DNA of 64,000 nt, taken from the NCBI GenBank assembly GCA_004794655.1, contig SMMW01000047.1, positions 1,367,501 through 1,431,500 on the forward strand, in the 5' to 3' direction. The DNA comes from Marisa cornuarietis. Taxonomy: Eukaryota > Mollusca > Gastropoda > Architaenioglossa > Ampullariidae. The notes below the pieces were generated by a model that worked only from the letters and a program-made list of their open reading frames with translations, had not been told where the DNA came from and searched no databases. Numbering within the stretch: the stretch's first letter is position 1; each line of letters begins with the position of its first letter. Position numbers and translations under genes: made by a program. This document shows, in pieces, positions 40,146 through 51,775 of this stretch.

Positions 40146-40729
40146 GTACGGAATTTTCAGTGCTAAGCAAGATTTGATAGAAAAAACAAAAGGCGGTGAG
40201 AGGTGAGTGAAGACGTGTGTGTGTGAGAGAGAGAAAGAGAGACGGGGGGAAAGAGCGAGAGAATCAGGAAAGGAGGATGTGTGTATTTTTGCTTCACGTG
40301 TCAGTCATGAGATGACTACTTACTACATGATTAAGATATTATTCACTTTTCGCGCTGTTGGCCAGTCGCTTCCCTCTGCTTGAGAAAAAAAGCAAAACAT
40401 AAAATGGGTAATGTGCACGCGTGAGCGCATGCGTGCATCTTAATGACACAATGAAACTAAATGAGTTATATTAAGGTACAGCAAGCATGCGACCAAACGT
40501 TCTTTTTTTTTTTCTCGATCGCAAACGTTCTTTTGATACTCTACCATCATCAGACAGAACTGGTCAACAAATGCACACACCGATGCACGCATGAATACAC
40601 AAAGACTTTCACTGATTCACACTCGCGAACGCACATATGAGCTCAGCAACGAGTATTGTGGCATAAAGTTGAACATTAAAGTAGAACTGAATATGAGTAA
40701 TTCTTCCTACCCTAGTACTCAACGATGAT

Positions 40730-40885
40730 ACTAGTCGAGTGCTGAATGTTATTCATGTTGAGTATTAAATGTAATGCAAGTCAACTGCTGTAGATGATAA
40801 AGCTGACTGCTAAATACGATGCTAGCTGACTGCTAAATACGATGCTAGCTGACTGCTAAAGATGCCATTAGCTAAACGATAAATA
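40730..40885. repeat. 23-bp tandem repeat close to the receptor acceptor site
   Basis: AGCTGACTGCTAAATACGAT plus GCT is repeated with little change two to three times (about 40800-40870). Degenerate relatives (GTCGAGTGCTGAATG, AAGTCAACTGCTGTAG) lie on the 5' side. The array ends about 110 bases before the splice acceptor. Confidence 0.75.
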
Positions 40886-40970
40886 TGTTTTTCACCAACT
40901 CACATCCAAACGTGACACTCACGACAGAACCTTTAAATCATCGCCATCGCTACCCGATTTTCGTGGCTAA

Positions 40971-40996
40971 TTCTCTTTCTCTGCTTCTGTCCGCAG
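40971..40996 (+). other. 3' splice site of an intron just upstream of the receptor start codon
   Basis: A pyrimidine-rich run (TTCTCTTTCTCTGCTTCTGT) leads into CCGCAG ending at 40996, followed by AGCACG and the receptor ATG at 41003. This is a good metazoan acceptor. It implies that the 5' UTR is split and that the coding sequence itself is intronless, a common layout for class A receptors. This is inference from sequence; no transcript was available. Confidence 0.6.
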
Positions 40997-41002
40997 AGCA
41001 CG

Positions 41003-42109
41003 ATGAATACTTCCAACACTACCCCGATCGCCACCCCCACGCTGAACGATGGCGGGGACAACCTGACTTACGAAGGGTTACTAGAGATGTACGAGCTGAA
41101 TGCCCCCGTGGCAGTCGCCGTTGACCGCATGGTGACCCCCTTCTTCTACCTGATCGGCCTGCCGTGCAACCCGCTGTGTGCCTTCATCTGGCTGGGGCGC
41201 CGCACCCGGCGTAACAACTCCTCCGCCATCTACCTGGGCGCTCTGTCCATCTCGCACACGGCCCTCCTGTTGCTGCACATCTTCCTGGAGATGAACTACG
41301 CCTGGAGCATCAAAACCTACGACGGCTACGCCACCTGCGAGCTTTTCCACGCCCTGTACTACTGGCCCCAGTACCTGGCCCCTGTGCTGGTGCTGGGCTT
41401 CACCGTCGAACGGTACCTGGCCATCTGCCACCCGTTCCTGAAGGAGAAGTACTGCACGGTTCGGCGCGCCATCGCCGTGACCAGCTGCCTGACCTTTGCC
41501 TGCTTCCTGCTGAGCAGCGTTCAGGCCTTCCTGTGGACCTACGACGAAGAGTATCAGACCTGCAACCATCGCCCGTTCCTGCGCGAGACCAACTTTCCCT
41601 CGCTGTGGACCTGGTTCACGGAGCTCACCATGTTCGGCGTCGCACCCATGGCTGCTCTCGTCTTCAACATTCTGGTCATCCGCGAGATCCGTGCACTGAC
41701 CACTCGCGGACCCGCCTCCGTGCACGGGCCAGGGGCGGGACCAGTGGCCGGGCAGAACCAGGCATCCACCTCCACCCTTCTGTACGTGTCCTTTTATCTT
41801 ATCTGCACCTGGCTGCCCGCCACCCTGGTGTACTCTCTGGAGCGGGAGTTCCCCATGCAGCATCCTAACCACTTTACATACTACACCGTGAGGAAGATTT
41901 GCGAGGAGGTGACCATCTCCAACTCGGCCTGCTACTTCTTTATCTATTACCTGACCGGAAGGCACTTCAGAGACAGTGTCAAACAGTTGCTGTGTCCAGA
42001 AGGTTCTTGTCTGTCCAGGAATAAGAACAACAGTCGAAAACAAGATGCTAAACATTACATCGCCATTTCCAGGACGGACAACGGTCACACCTGCATTACG
42101 ACCGTCTGA
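41003..42109 (+). CDS. Class A (rhodopsin-family) G protein-coupled receptor, peptide-receptor type, orphan
   Basis: The 368-residue frame has seven hydrophobic segments and encodes a plasma-membrane receptor. The extracellular N-terminus has three N-glycosylation sequons (N2, N5, N20). TM1 (about 40-64) holds N56 (N1.50). TM2 is about 74-96. TM3 starts at C112 (C3.25) and ends in E136-R137-Y138 followed by LAICHP, the E/DRY motif. C187 is the expected disulfide partner in loop 2. P215 is P5.50. TM6 has W270 and P272 (W6.48, P6.50). TM7 ends YFFIY (311-315) where NPxxY is usual, then TGRHFR begins helix 8, with possible palmitoylation at C331/C336. The C-terminus ITTV fits a class I PDZ ligand. 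H85 replaces D2.50. The start is the first in-frame ATG and lies 6 bases after a 3' splice site. GC-rich, codon-biased sequence against an AT-rich background supports a real gene. General resemblance is to invertebrate neuropeptide or orphan chemosensory-like receptors. The ligand is unknown. Confidence 0.93.
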   Translation: MNTSNTTPIATPTLNDGGDNLTYEGLLEMYELNAPVAVAVDRMVTPFFYLIGLPCNPLCAFIWLGRRTRRNNSSAIYLGALSISHTALLLLHIFLEMNYAWSIKTYDGYATCELFHALYYWPQYLAPVLVLGFTVERYLAICHPFLKEKYCTVRRAIAVTSCLTFACFLLSSVQAFLWTYDEEYQTCNHRPFLRETNFPSLWTWFTELTMFGVAPMAALVFNILVIREIRALTTRGPASVHGPGAGPVAGQNQASTSTLLYVSFYLICTWLPATLVYSLEREFPMQHPNHFTYYTVRKICEEVTISNSACYFFIYYLTGRHFRDSVKQLLCPEGSCLSRNKNNSRKQDAKHYIAISRTDNGHTCITTV

Positions 42110-42673
42110 ACCGCATTTTTGTTAGTTATCCTAGGCCATCGTTGACATCGTGCTCATTGCCAAAATAATCTCCGGTGTGCGATGGTGGTGGTGGTGGGGT
42201 AAACAAGAGAGACACAGATTTTTCAGTTCTTCTGAGAGACTGTCAGTGCAGTATTTTTAAAGAAGCTGTTTGTCAAGTGCTTAAAGTGTTAAACTTCCAT
42301 GTCACCTGCCTTTGTTCGAAGCTTCATGTCCTCTTCAGAAGGTGAATAATGGCCATCATTTAAAATCGAGAGCAGGTACGCTTCAAATGTGACCTCAGTG
42401 CATTGTGCTATGTAGGTTATCGCCCCTTTATTATCAATATTTATTAGTACTAGTTGTTGATGTTCAACAATTAACAAGTATTAATTAAGTAGCGAAAGTA
42501 AATGTTATATCGTCATTACTACTACTAATATATTTACTTGAATCGACGGAGTCTTTTGTACGACACTTTGAACCAGGCTAGATGTACAATGTGTAGATGT
42601 AAAAATGGTGCCATGTATGGACAGACATCTGAAACTAAATGTTTATAGAGATTACCAAATGAGATATTATTAT

Positions 42674-42675
<2 letters not shown>

Positions 42676-42727
<52 letters not shown>
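42676..42727. repeat. (GT)n microsatellite downstream of the receptor
   Basis: About 26 uninterrupted units begin about 570 bases after the receptor stop, possibly within its 3' UTR. Confidence 0.97.
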
Positions 42728-42729
<2 letters not shown>

Positions 42730-42970
42730 CCACGCATGCTGAAAAGGAAATCATCTTAAATGTGGCTCAGTTCTGGAACTGCAAGGCATGAGCAAAAATA
42801 TTAATGACAGAGAGCGGAAAATTAATCTTCGTTGATGAAAGGCACGTGACTGTTCATCCACTGGAAGTCGTCGCCACATTTTCAAATCATTGTTACTTAG
42901 TCAACGGGAAGGTCAGCAAAATGTCTTCCACTTCTGCCAGTCCACCGTGCATTTCTCATAAATCTACAAT

Positions 42971-43180
42971 AATAAACATTTGTGATCATTTCACTGTTAC
43001 AATTCACGCCGTATATGTCTTATGAAATCATAAAAGGTTTTTTTGCGTTGAAATGTCCAAGCATTAACTTTTTTTGCCTTTAGTGATAATATAATTATTT
43101 TCATGGGTAGCCCATTGGCGAATGCTTGAGAATTTAGTTTTTACACTATGCGACTTGCGGAAATATGTGCGCCGAATAAA
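42971..43180 (+). other. Candidate polyadenylation signals downstream of the receptor
   Basis: AATAAA occurs at 42971-42976 and again at 43175-43180, about 0.86 and 1.07 kb after the receptor stop codon. Either could end its 3' UTR, which would then contain the (TG)n array at 42676-42727. AATAAA is frequent by chance in AT-rich DNA, so this is weak. Confidence 0.2.
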
Positions 43181-44236
43181 TGATTTGTTTATTGAAATGT
43201 TTGTAAAATCGTAAAGTCCATGAAAGTACTAGAACTTCGGGTATGTTTCTTTTTGTCGATCATTATGCGTTTTTCATACTGCTGTGTCCATCCGTGATTT
43301 TCATTGTTCCTTCCGCCACATAAAACAAACTGACCACATTACACATGATCCTCTTAGAAGCGTGGTAAAGAGCTGCACTTATGTTTCTCTTTGAACTATT
43401 GGTGTAAGAAAATTTGCTGGGGCTACCTACCCATCCTTTGTCAGCCTTAGACAAAGACTATTTGCTTCCTGCTTTCTTGACGTCCTACTACTCCTTCTTC
43501 TCCTAGTCTTTCTGCTAACAATAAGTAAATTTCGAAAGTTCAGTTTCTCACAGACACGTACACACATATTATACACTAATATAAAACTATAGATTAAAAA
43601 TAAACATAGTGAGCAGAAACCATATCATTAAAAAATGTACCAACTCTACACAGCAGTGAGGCGTGTCGAACTTGCAGCCAAGGGTAGATGGATAAAACTA
43701 GTTTGAACACGAGGCTGTGCTTAGAATAAACTTTTGGGTTCATGGAACTGGGATCAAATCATTAGTGAACAGGATAGTAGCTTAGAAAGTTCATCCGACA
43801 CAGTGGCATCAACACCAATTTATTAGGAATTCAGTCGTTGACACGCAAGGATCCAAAACCTAATTATGGCAAAATGGAGCGTGGAAATACATGGCCAGTA
43901 AATTAGAAAAAAAGGTTAAACTGGCAGTGAAGTGGAGACAATTCGGTTTAGAAAAAAAAGAAAAAATTTTAAACAGAATGACCAAGACAAAAAAAAAAAC
44001 AGGCTGCAGAGAATATTAGGGGAAGATGTCTGTAAGTGGAAAGGACTTGACACAGGCATAGAAGAACATTCCAGAAAAAAAACTAATGGCGCAACAAAGA
44101 GCACAAATCAGTACAAGACACTAATGTCTGAAAATGAAAAAAAATGATAGAGTACAGTCTCTTCACGACACTTGGCTGAAGGTACATTCAACTTCTTCTG
44201 CCTCGACTTGCTTCTCGAATTTACCGTCTAAAACAT

Positions 44237-44344
<108 letters not shown>

Positions 44345-45184
44345 AGTTTCATAACTTTAAAGTAAGGAAGACGGTATTCTGAACGAAAGTGTCTCCAGAA
44401 ACAGAGCGAGATTTTAATTAGTGCAACAAAAAACTCTTGGTTAACCGTTTCCTTTTGGAAATCTCGTTTCTGGGCAGGAATAAATCTTTCAAACACCTTC
44501 ACGCGTCTGCGTTCGTCTCCACCAGCCACCCCACCCGTCTCATCACATACCCCACTGACATCCACACAAAAATTCTCCTCTGATTTTTCTCACACGTGGA
44601 TGCTAAAGCTTTACACATTTTCCTCTCCGCTACTCTTCCTCACCTCCCATGCCCATCATGGTCCTCCATTAGAAGAAGCCGACCAAAAAACATGGGACTG
44701 CACCGCCCTCCTACCCCCTACTGAATTTCGCCGACGGGTGGAGCGACAGTGAAACAAGACATATTTCAAACATCATGGCTCTCAACGGCCATCGTGTTGG
44801 CCTCTTCTCCCCAAGGGATTGAATTCTCTTTTCTTCCTATGTAATCACTGAACTCTTTTTCGCTTTCCAAATCAGAGCCGAAATGTATCTTTTCTTCATA
44901 AATAACTACGGAGTGGGTTTTTGCACAAATAAAGTTTCGCCACAGGGTTTCTCCGGCGGGAGATGGATAGCGATCTCACGTGATCTCGCCGCATGCACGG
45001 GCACTTCCGTGCAAACAATTGCAGGAGTGGCGTGAACTTCGCAACAGCTTTAGTGTTGACTTCGCCATGCTGAGTACAGCCTCTATTATGGTCACTTTCT
45101 GCAAGCATGTTGACTTTTTATTCTGATTTATTTTATCTTTGGGGTTTTCTTTTCTCCCTCACTCTCTCTCTCTCTCTCTTGATT

Positions 45185-45208
45185 TTTTTTTTTTTTTTTT
45201 TTTTTTTA
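45185..45208. repeat. Poly(T) tract after (CT)n
   Basis: CTCTCTCTCTCTCTCTTGAT is followed by about 24 T residues. Confidence 0.9.
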
Positions 45209-46602
45209 ATGTGGGGGAAAAGCTATTTTGCATTTTCTGTGGATTTCTCTTTTCGAGATCTTTCGATGATCTCTTGGCCAAAACAAGACTCGTAAACAGC
45301 GAGATAAGCGACTCGTTTTTTTTCCTCTTAACGGTTTAATCAGTCGACGCACTCACAGGGCAGGCGACGATGTGTTTGCGAAACATTTGGTTGCGAGGTT
45401 TTTGTGTGATAAATATTTCCCTGTGGTTGTCTGTCTTTTCTTCCGAGATGTCTCGATAACCTGCTGCAACTTTACTGTTCTGTTCCACTTTGTCTTTCCC
45501 CTCCTTCTCTCTCTCTCTCCTTATGCCTCTACCTCTCTATCTAAACAGCTTCTCGCAAAGCAGACATGTTGACAGCTTGTTTTCAAATGCATCACAGCAC
45601 TTGCTCGCAAAAACGTTTCCCCTCTTGTCTAAATATGTTGGAGTGTCTGACAGGTACAGGAGTCCAGCAGCCTCGCGAGCCTGTATATTCCCTCTTAAAT
45701 ACAGACAGCCTCTGCGCGGATGAAATCACGATTTATGTCCTCTTCTTCTTCTCATGAAATACGCAGGAGGTATCGGAGAAGCTTCCCCGCCAGAAAATTC
45801 TCTGGGCTGCTATCACATATTCCTGGTGGAGACATCAGCTGTCTCACCCTAGACTAAGGAAACTCGATTTTTCGAAGACATTTATGTGTAGATGCTGAAA
45901 ACATTTGACTAAACACAAATGACTGTAATAATGTCAAAAGTGGAGCTGGCTGTTTCTGTCTAGTTATTTCTTTAACCGAAAAAGCTTCCATGAATGTGAG
46001 CATTCAGTAAAATGTTTATTTATCTCTTTGTCTGTCTATATCACAAATATTTTCGCTAGTCAACAACATTTTCATGCCTCATCTATTAATTATTTGACTT
46101 TCACGGTGACGATCACATCCTAGGATATTCAGTAAAAACAAAAAACAAAAGAGAAGAACGATGCTCGTCTTCTTTTTTTTTAATCTGGGCTACAAAAGTC
46201 AAAATAAATAAACATCAATGTTTGTAGCTTTCTTATTAGTTCAGATGCATAATTAAGCAGCCACAGTCAAAGTAAAAATTATTGTTTGAATATAACTAGT
46301 TACAGTATAAAGTGTGAGTCACAAATTGAGAACACACTTTATCGCACTGGCGACTTTCTCTGTCATTTAACCAATTGTTTTATTATTTACCTTTTAACAA
46401 GCGAAATGAGAATGCACAAGCAATTAAAGGTTCTTTTGTCCCCACGTAAAAAATTAATATTACATGATGACTGGAGACTGGAAACTACCAGTTGTACAAG
46501 CATCCTAGCAAGATGTAGAGCTGATCTTGATATATTTGTAAGGATCACATATGTTTGGTTAAGTTTGCATCGTCATTAGACACACACCCCAAACCCACCC
46601 AT

Positions 46603-46633
46603 CAACACACACACACACACACACACACACACA
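46603..46633. repeat. (CA)n microsatellite
   Basis: About 14 units follow CACACACCCCAAACCCACCC. Confidence 0.95.
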
Positions 46634-47798
46634 TTTGCTGTGCCGAGATATAAATTATTTAATGTATTCTGTGCCGATGTCTAACCTACATGCATCAAGC
46701 TTCCCCTTCTTTTCTTGTGAACCACAACTTGTTTTTGACCTACAAGGGGAAATAATCTATAAAGAGTTGCTTTCTCTTTACCAGTTGTTGCTGTACGCAG
46801 CAGTGCGAGTCATCATCAGCTGTGTGCGGCTGGCAAAGATCCTGGTAAACAGCTCTTTTGGTGTAGGGAGGAGGGACTGAAAGACACAGAGGCTGTCATT
46901 ATGTTTCAAAAAAAGAGGAATGAAATTCAAGCCGAGGTCGGTCGAGATATTAAAGGGATGTACACCTACGAGGCACGAAATAATCGGAGCCATCAGGTGC
47001 ACACGTGACTGTCAATCACGGTGCAGCCGTGCAAAAAGTCTGGCACCTGGCAAAAGTCACGATTTTAATGAGATGTGGATGACCCGTTCATTATCTACTA
47101 TTTACAGTACACGGAGCGCAATTAAGTGCGCGTGCGCTCGATCCGTCTTCTCGCCCACCTGCACACACAATTAAGAAATTGTATCCTACAGGGATACAGA
47201 TAGAACATCTTCATTTCGTATTTTCAAACAATATTTTGAATAACTACGAGGTTAGTTTTGTCGGTATAAGATTACACAGCTCAACAACGAGTGAGGCGAC
47301 ACTAATGAGGGTGAGTTTGCAGGGTTTATTTTAATTTTTTTTTTTTTTTGCTGATGTCTTCAGCTAATTTCCTGTTACACCCCGTTCTCTTAAAATATTT
47401 CAAGTTTAAACACAGGAATGTAGGACGTATTCCCTAACTCCTACTCCGCCACATGTAGTTCCCATTCTGATTCGTATCCAGTGCCAAGTCCAGGGAGGCA
47501 CGTTTTCTCTCTTCGCTTTTCTGCCGAATCGTTCACAACGCCCTTCACAGTTGCATCTAAGTATTTTACAGTTTGTTGCTATGGTAGGCTGAGTGAGCAT
47601 TTACGTGTTTCAGACGCTTTCTGTGTAGGTACAAAGTGAAAGTCTGAGAGCTGTATGTCCCTGTTGTTGTTTTCTCTTGGACCAGCGAGCTCCAGTGTGA
47701 AATGAGGATGAAAGTAATTAGATAAAAAGATGCTTTTGGGGGGGATGTCCTGAATTGTTTCTGGCCAATTGCCACGTAGCATTAAATAAACATCTACA

Positions 47799-47945
47799 TC
47801 CATACTTCTTTGTCTTCATAATCCTATTTCTCCATACTTCTCTTCTCCATACTTTTTTGTTTCCATACTTCTTTGTCATCATACCTCTCTGTCTCCATAC
47901 TTCTCTGTCTCCATACTTCTTTGTCTTCATACTTCTCTGTCTCTG
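47799..47945. repeat. About 16-bp minisatellite (CCATACTTCTYTGTCT), about nine units
   Basis: CCATACTTCT, TTCATACTTCT and CATCATACCTCT words recur every 16-17 bases with TGTCT spacers. The units at 47895-47930 are nearly identical. Confidence 0.85.
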
Positions 47946-48485
47946 ACGGTGTTTGTAGTATAATTATACCTCAGCAAAACAGCTTAATTCTCCTCCCAGC
48001 TGCTAGCTACATGTTGCTGCTAAAGGCACTAACCTGTTAAATCATTCGGTCTTCCACTCTCAGAAGTGCAGGTCCGGTGAAGCGCGTGTTCGATGTTTTC
48101 AGCATCAGGTGGCGTTGGGTGGGATCTTGGGGTGGCTCATTGCACTCTAGCTGTCGTACATCAAAGTGGATTTTTATATTTTAGTGATTTAACTGAAAGG
48201 CTGACTTTATACCGCGTGTTGAAATTATTTTTTATGGTTTGAATTCATTTTAGTTTATTGCGATGTAAACGAAGGTGTTTCGTGTCAGACAGCGCTAATC
48301 ATACACCTGTGATTCGAGTTTTTCTTTAATTCTTTATGGTAGTTTCAATGGACTGAATGCTCACTTCTTCGATATATATATATATAGTTTGAATGAACTT
48401 GTATTTGAAGATGTCACTGTTACTGTTTATGTAGCCACGATAAACAAAGTGTAGGCTGCTGCTGTGTCTTTTCTTGCAAGTGTTA

Positions 48486-48557
48486 TCAAATATTGATATA
48501 CATGTTATGAAATGATATTGACATACATGTTATCAAATGATATTGACATACATGTTG
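48486..48557. repeat. Short tandem repeat of about 27 bp, three units
   Basis: TATCAAATGATATTGACATA followed by CATGTT is repeated, with the first unit reading TATCAAATATTGATATACAT. Confidence 0.8.
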
Positions 48558-48689
48558 CGGAGTGACTGATGAAGCACAAATGATTGCATACAAGCAGCAG
48601 TAGCTTACTCGCTGGAAGCTTTAAATAAAGTGTTGTCTGAACTGACTTCAGCTGGACTGTTCGTTTTCCAAAAATTACTCATAATCAGC

Positions 48690-48737
48690 ATCAGCATCAT
48701 CAGCGTCATCGTCGTCGTCGTCGTCGTCGCCGTCGTT
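48690..48737. repeat. (CATCAG)/(TCG)n trinucleotide repeat
   Basis: CATCAGCATCATCAGCGTCA is followed by GTCGTCGTCGTCGTCG. Confidence 0.85.
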
Positions 48738-49798
48738 TGTTAGACATCCAATTTTTTGCACATGCATGGGTTCATTGAAAAAACACAGATTTCACCTCGT
48801 AATAGTTTATTCCCAAAATGCAAAATCATCAGGAAGATTACCGCAGACACAGATTTTACAATAAAATAAACACTCTATTAGACCTATTGTAACATCTCTC
48901 ACTTTTTCTCCAAAAAAAATCATATCATGAAATATTTAGAGTAAAAATACCTATACAGTCTTTCCTTTATCGAGAGCTGTCAAGCCTAGGAGCTGATGGT
49001 TCTTTCAAGGCACCATGCCACAAACCATGCGCGGCAGGTGGTTTAATTACGGATTACAAAGATTGTCTCCCTCTCTGTCCGTGTCTTCTCATCTCAACTA
49101 TTTTTAGATAATGGCACTCAGGTCTGTATAAAATAAGCATTTGAGCCCCAGTGAGGATGATGCTAGAGAAGATTAAAAAAAGTATTTGCAAGTGCATCCC
49201 GCAGCTTATCAGCCAGGCGTGGAGTGGGGTGCTATTCCTAGTAAGTATGTAAAATGTCGACATCGAGTGCAAATCTCGAGATCTCCACTTCATTTTGTTT
49301 CTTAAAGGCCTACTGGGGTGCAAGCTTATTTTCTAATGACGGGCTAAAGCAAGTCATATTGTCAGTCAGGCTATAATGATAGATACTGATCATCTGAATC
49401 CCGCTAGAGAAAACTTTCGTTTACTGACAATGGCGTCAAGAAGACAAGTCTGAGAAAGTTTGAGTAGGTCGCCATATTGTGCTGTCAGGTGACGTCTTTG
49501 AATCGTCACGTGTTACGGCTAACTGCTAGACTCGTCAGTGGTGGTGGTGGTGGTGGGGAGGTCTTCAAAACACTTATATCCTGGATTTGGACATTCTGCG
49601 AAAAAAGCAAAAAGATGAAAAGATGAACAAATTGTAGAATCATGGTAGGACAGAAGAAAACGCTTTGAAAAAATTATTAATAAGATTATTAATAGCAATC
49701 GTAAATAACATTGGTGATAATAAAATATAAATGTGGCGACCATCATTAAGTCAAACTCTTAGTGTAATGTCACTTGGCAAGTAAAAGAATTCTTTTTG

Positions 49799-49799
<1 letters not shown>

Positions 49800-49858
<59 letters not shown>
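49800..49858. repeat. (ATC)n microsatellite, about 19 units
   Basis: It is a pure trinucleotide array, followed 60 bases later by the 47-bp minisatellite. Confidence 0.97.
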
Positions 49859-49914
49859 CGATTGAGCATTAATATTATAATTGCAGGACGTCGAAATCCA
49901 GGATATGAAATATT

Positions 49915-50195
49915 ACTATCATCATGATAACGATAGAGAATTAATATTATCGTAATGTATTATCGTCTTCATGATAACGATAGAGAATTAATATTATCGT
50001 AACGTATTATCATCATAATGATAACGATAGAGAATTAATATTATCGTAACGTATTATCATCATAATGATAACGATAGAGAACTAATATTATCGTAACGTA
50101 TTATCGTCTTCATGATAACGATAGAGAACTAATATTATCGTAAAATATTATCGTCTTCATGATAACGATAGAGAATTAATATTATCGTAACGTAG
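49915..50195. repeat. 47-bp AT-rich minisatellite, six units, with internal inverted symmetry
   Basis: ATGATAACGATAGAGAATTA occurs at 49924, 49971, 50018, 50065, 50112 and 50159, a constant 47-base spacing. Each unit holds ATTATCGT and its near inverse ACGATAAT-like words, so single strands can fold into short hairpins. Units differ mainly at TCGTCTTCATG versus TCATCATAATG. Confidence 0.95.
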
Positions 50196-50865
50196 CACCA
50201 CCATAACACGTGTTTCACCGGGAGCACGAAAGAAATAACTTTCAATGTTTAAAAGAGTTCATTAGCAGGCTAGGAGGCCATTCCCAGAAAGAGTTATCAC
50301 CACATAACTATTAAAAGGTCTTCCTGTCCACCCGCATCTCCCGCCGTCCTCCATTTCACCTTCTGCTGACAACAGAGGAAACTGCTTGCCGTCCATCTCT
50401 TTCGATTTTGCATTTAAAATAAAATCGCGATCTGGCTACTGCACAGCCCCTCCCAAAAAAATCTCTATAGAAACGCAGTGAATTTTATTCACACAGCGCG
50501 ATGGGATGTTTATTAACGTTGTTGAGTAAAAAATACAAACAGATATCACCAGTCTGAATTTTTATCAATATTTTTTTTTTGTTGCTTTTATTTGAAAGAA
50601 AACGTTTTAGTGGCGAACAAATTCAGAATGAGGTTCCTCCTTTTAACTTCTGAAAATTCCAGTTAATGCAACTTCACAGCGGCAGTCTCGAAACTGATCT
50701 GAATAAAGAATTTGGTTGATTGGCATCTGCGAGTATCCTTCCTTATCACCTTGAAATATTGTAGCTTTTATGCAGAGGCATGGATGTGCGTGCACTGCAG
50801 GGGTGTCCGTGCACGTGTGTGCTTAAAACTCCGTGTTAAGGCTCGTGATCTGCATCGAGAGTGCG

Positions 50866-50871
50866 CTCCCC

Positions 50872-50905
<34 letters not shown>

Positions 50906-51125
50906 TATGTCCTCTTACTCTCTCTCTCTATATATATATATATTATGTCCTCTTACTCTGTCTCTCTCTATATTTATATATTATGTTCTCTTACACACAC
51001 ACTCTCTCTCTCTATATATATATATATTTATTATGTCCTCTTACTCTGTCTTTCTATATATACATAGACTCATATGTCATCTAATTCTGTCTCTCTTTCT
51101 TTTTATATATATATACAAATATATG
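50866..51125. repeat. (CT)n(TA)n compound minisatellite, about five to six units
   Basis: Each unit is (CT)n followed by (TA)n and TTATGTCCTCTTACTCT, with unit lengths of roughly 45-60 bases. Later units decay (TCATATGTCATCTAATTCTG). Local frames translate as Ser-Leu/Tyr-Ile repeats only. Confidence 0.9.
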
Positions 51126-51724
51126 TAATCTGAGTTTGTCTCGGAGGCACTTCTTTTTTCTTCTACCTGTTGAAAGAGAAAAGAGCATTTGTCAGTAAAA
51201 TGTCAGCGTTATCAGTGTCATGACATTTTGAGCAAACGACTCAGTATCGAATGTTGAATCCTCTTACACCTGACTCCTTTGATCGTGAGTACAGCTCGTG
51301 ATTCTGTTGACACAGCAAAAGGAATCCTCTTCTCCCCCTACATTTGCCAAAACTTGCCTCGAGCCTTAAAAAAAGTCAAAAAAAATCATCACAAGTCGTC
51401 TGTCATCATGTGAGGTCAAATAAGCAGCTACCCGTCTATTCCCTTGATGTTTGATATAATTTAGGTGTTCAGCTATCGATCTCTTATCGAACACACGATC
51501 GGTTTACGTGCGACAAGTTTTAGTCGGTTTACACTGAGCACAACCTGCACACAACTTTGCTAAAGTAAATATGGTGGAAGTGAGTACAGCAGAAAGGTGG
51601 ACCGTTATATATTTCCCCAATATTACAATCTGTGCACTTTTCTGGGTGTCTGTATCTATATATTTATTTATGCATTGATTACCTGTTTCAACTTTTTCGG
51701 TGAGTTGTTCTGACATTCGTTCCA

Positions 51725-51775
51725 ACATAGCAAGGGTGTACGGATCAAGGGTTGTGGGTTCAAGTTCTCTCTGGA
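51725..51775 (+). mobile_element. Candidate tRNA-like SINE fragment
   Basis: GTACGGATCAAGGGTTGTGG followed by GTTCAAGTTCTC resembles the anticodon-to-T arm of a tRNA, including a B-box-like sequence. No convincing A box lies upstream. It is probably a truncated tRNA-derived repeat. Confidence 0.3.

Larger units (their letters stand above)
34603..40970. other. Presumed receptor 5' intron
   Basis: If the donor at 34597 pairs with the acceptor at 40996, this is one intron of about 6.4 kb. It holds the TG minisatellite with an inserted SINE, two TG arrays, a homeodomain-site-rich stretch (about 36960-37200), a CA array, and the 46-bp and 23-bp tandem repeats. No coding exon is evident. Confidence 0.35.

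Noticed and set aside
41081..42088. 335-codon open frame on the minus strand opposite the receptor
   Set aside because: It is the antisense shadow of a GC-rich coding exon. Its product is Gly/Val/Gln-rich with no motif, while the sense frame has every class A receptor landmark.
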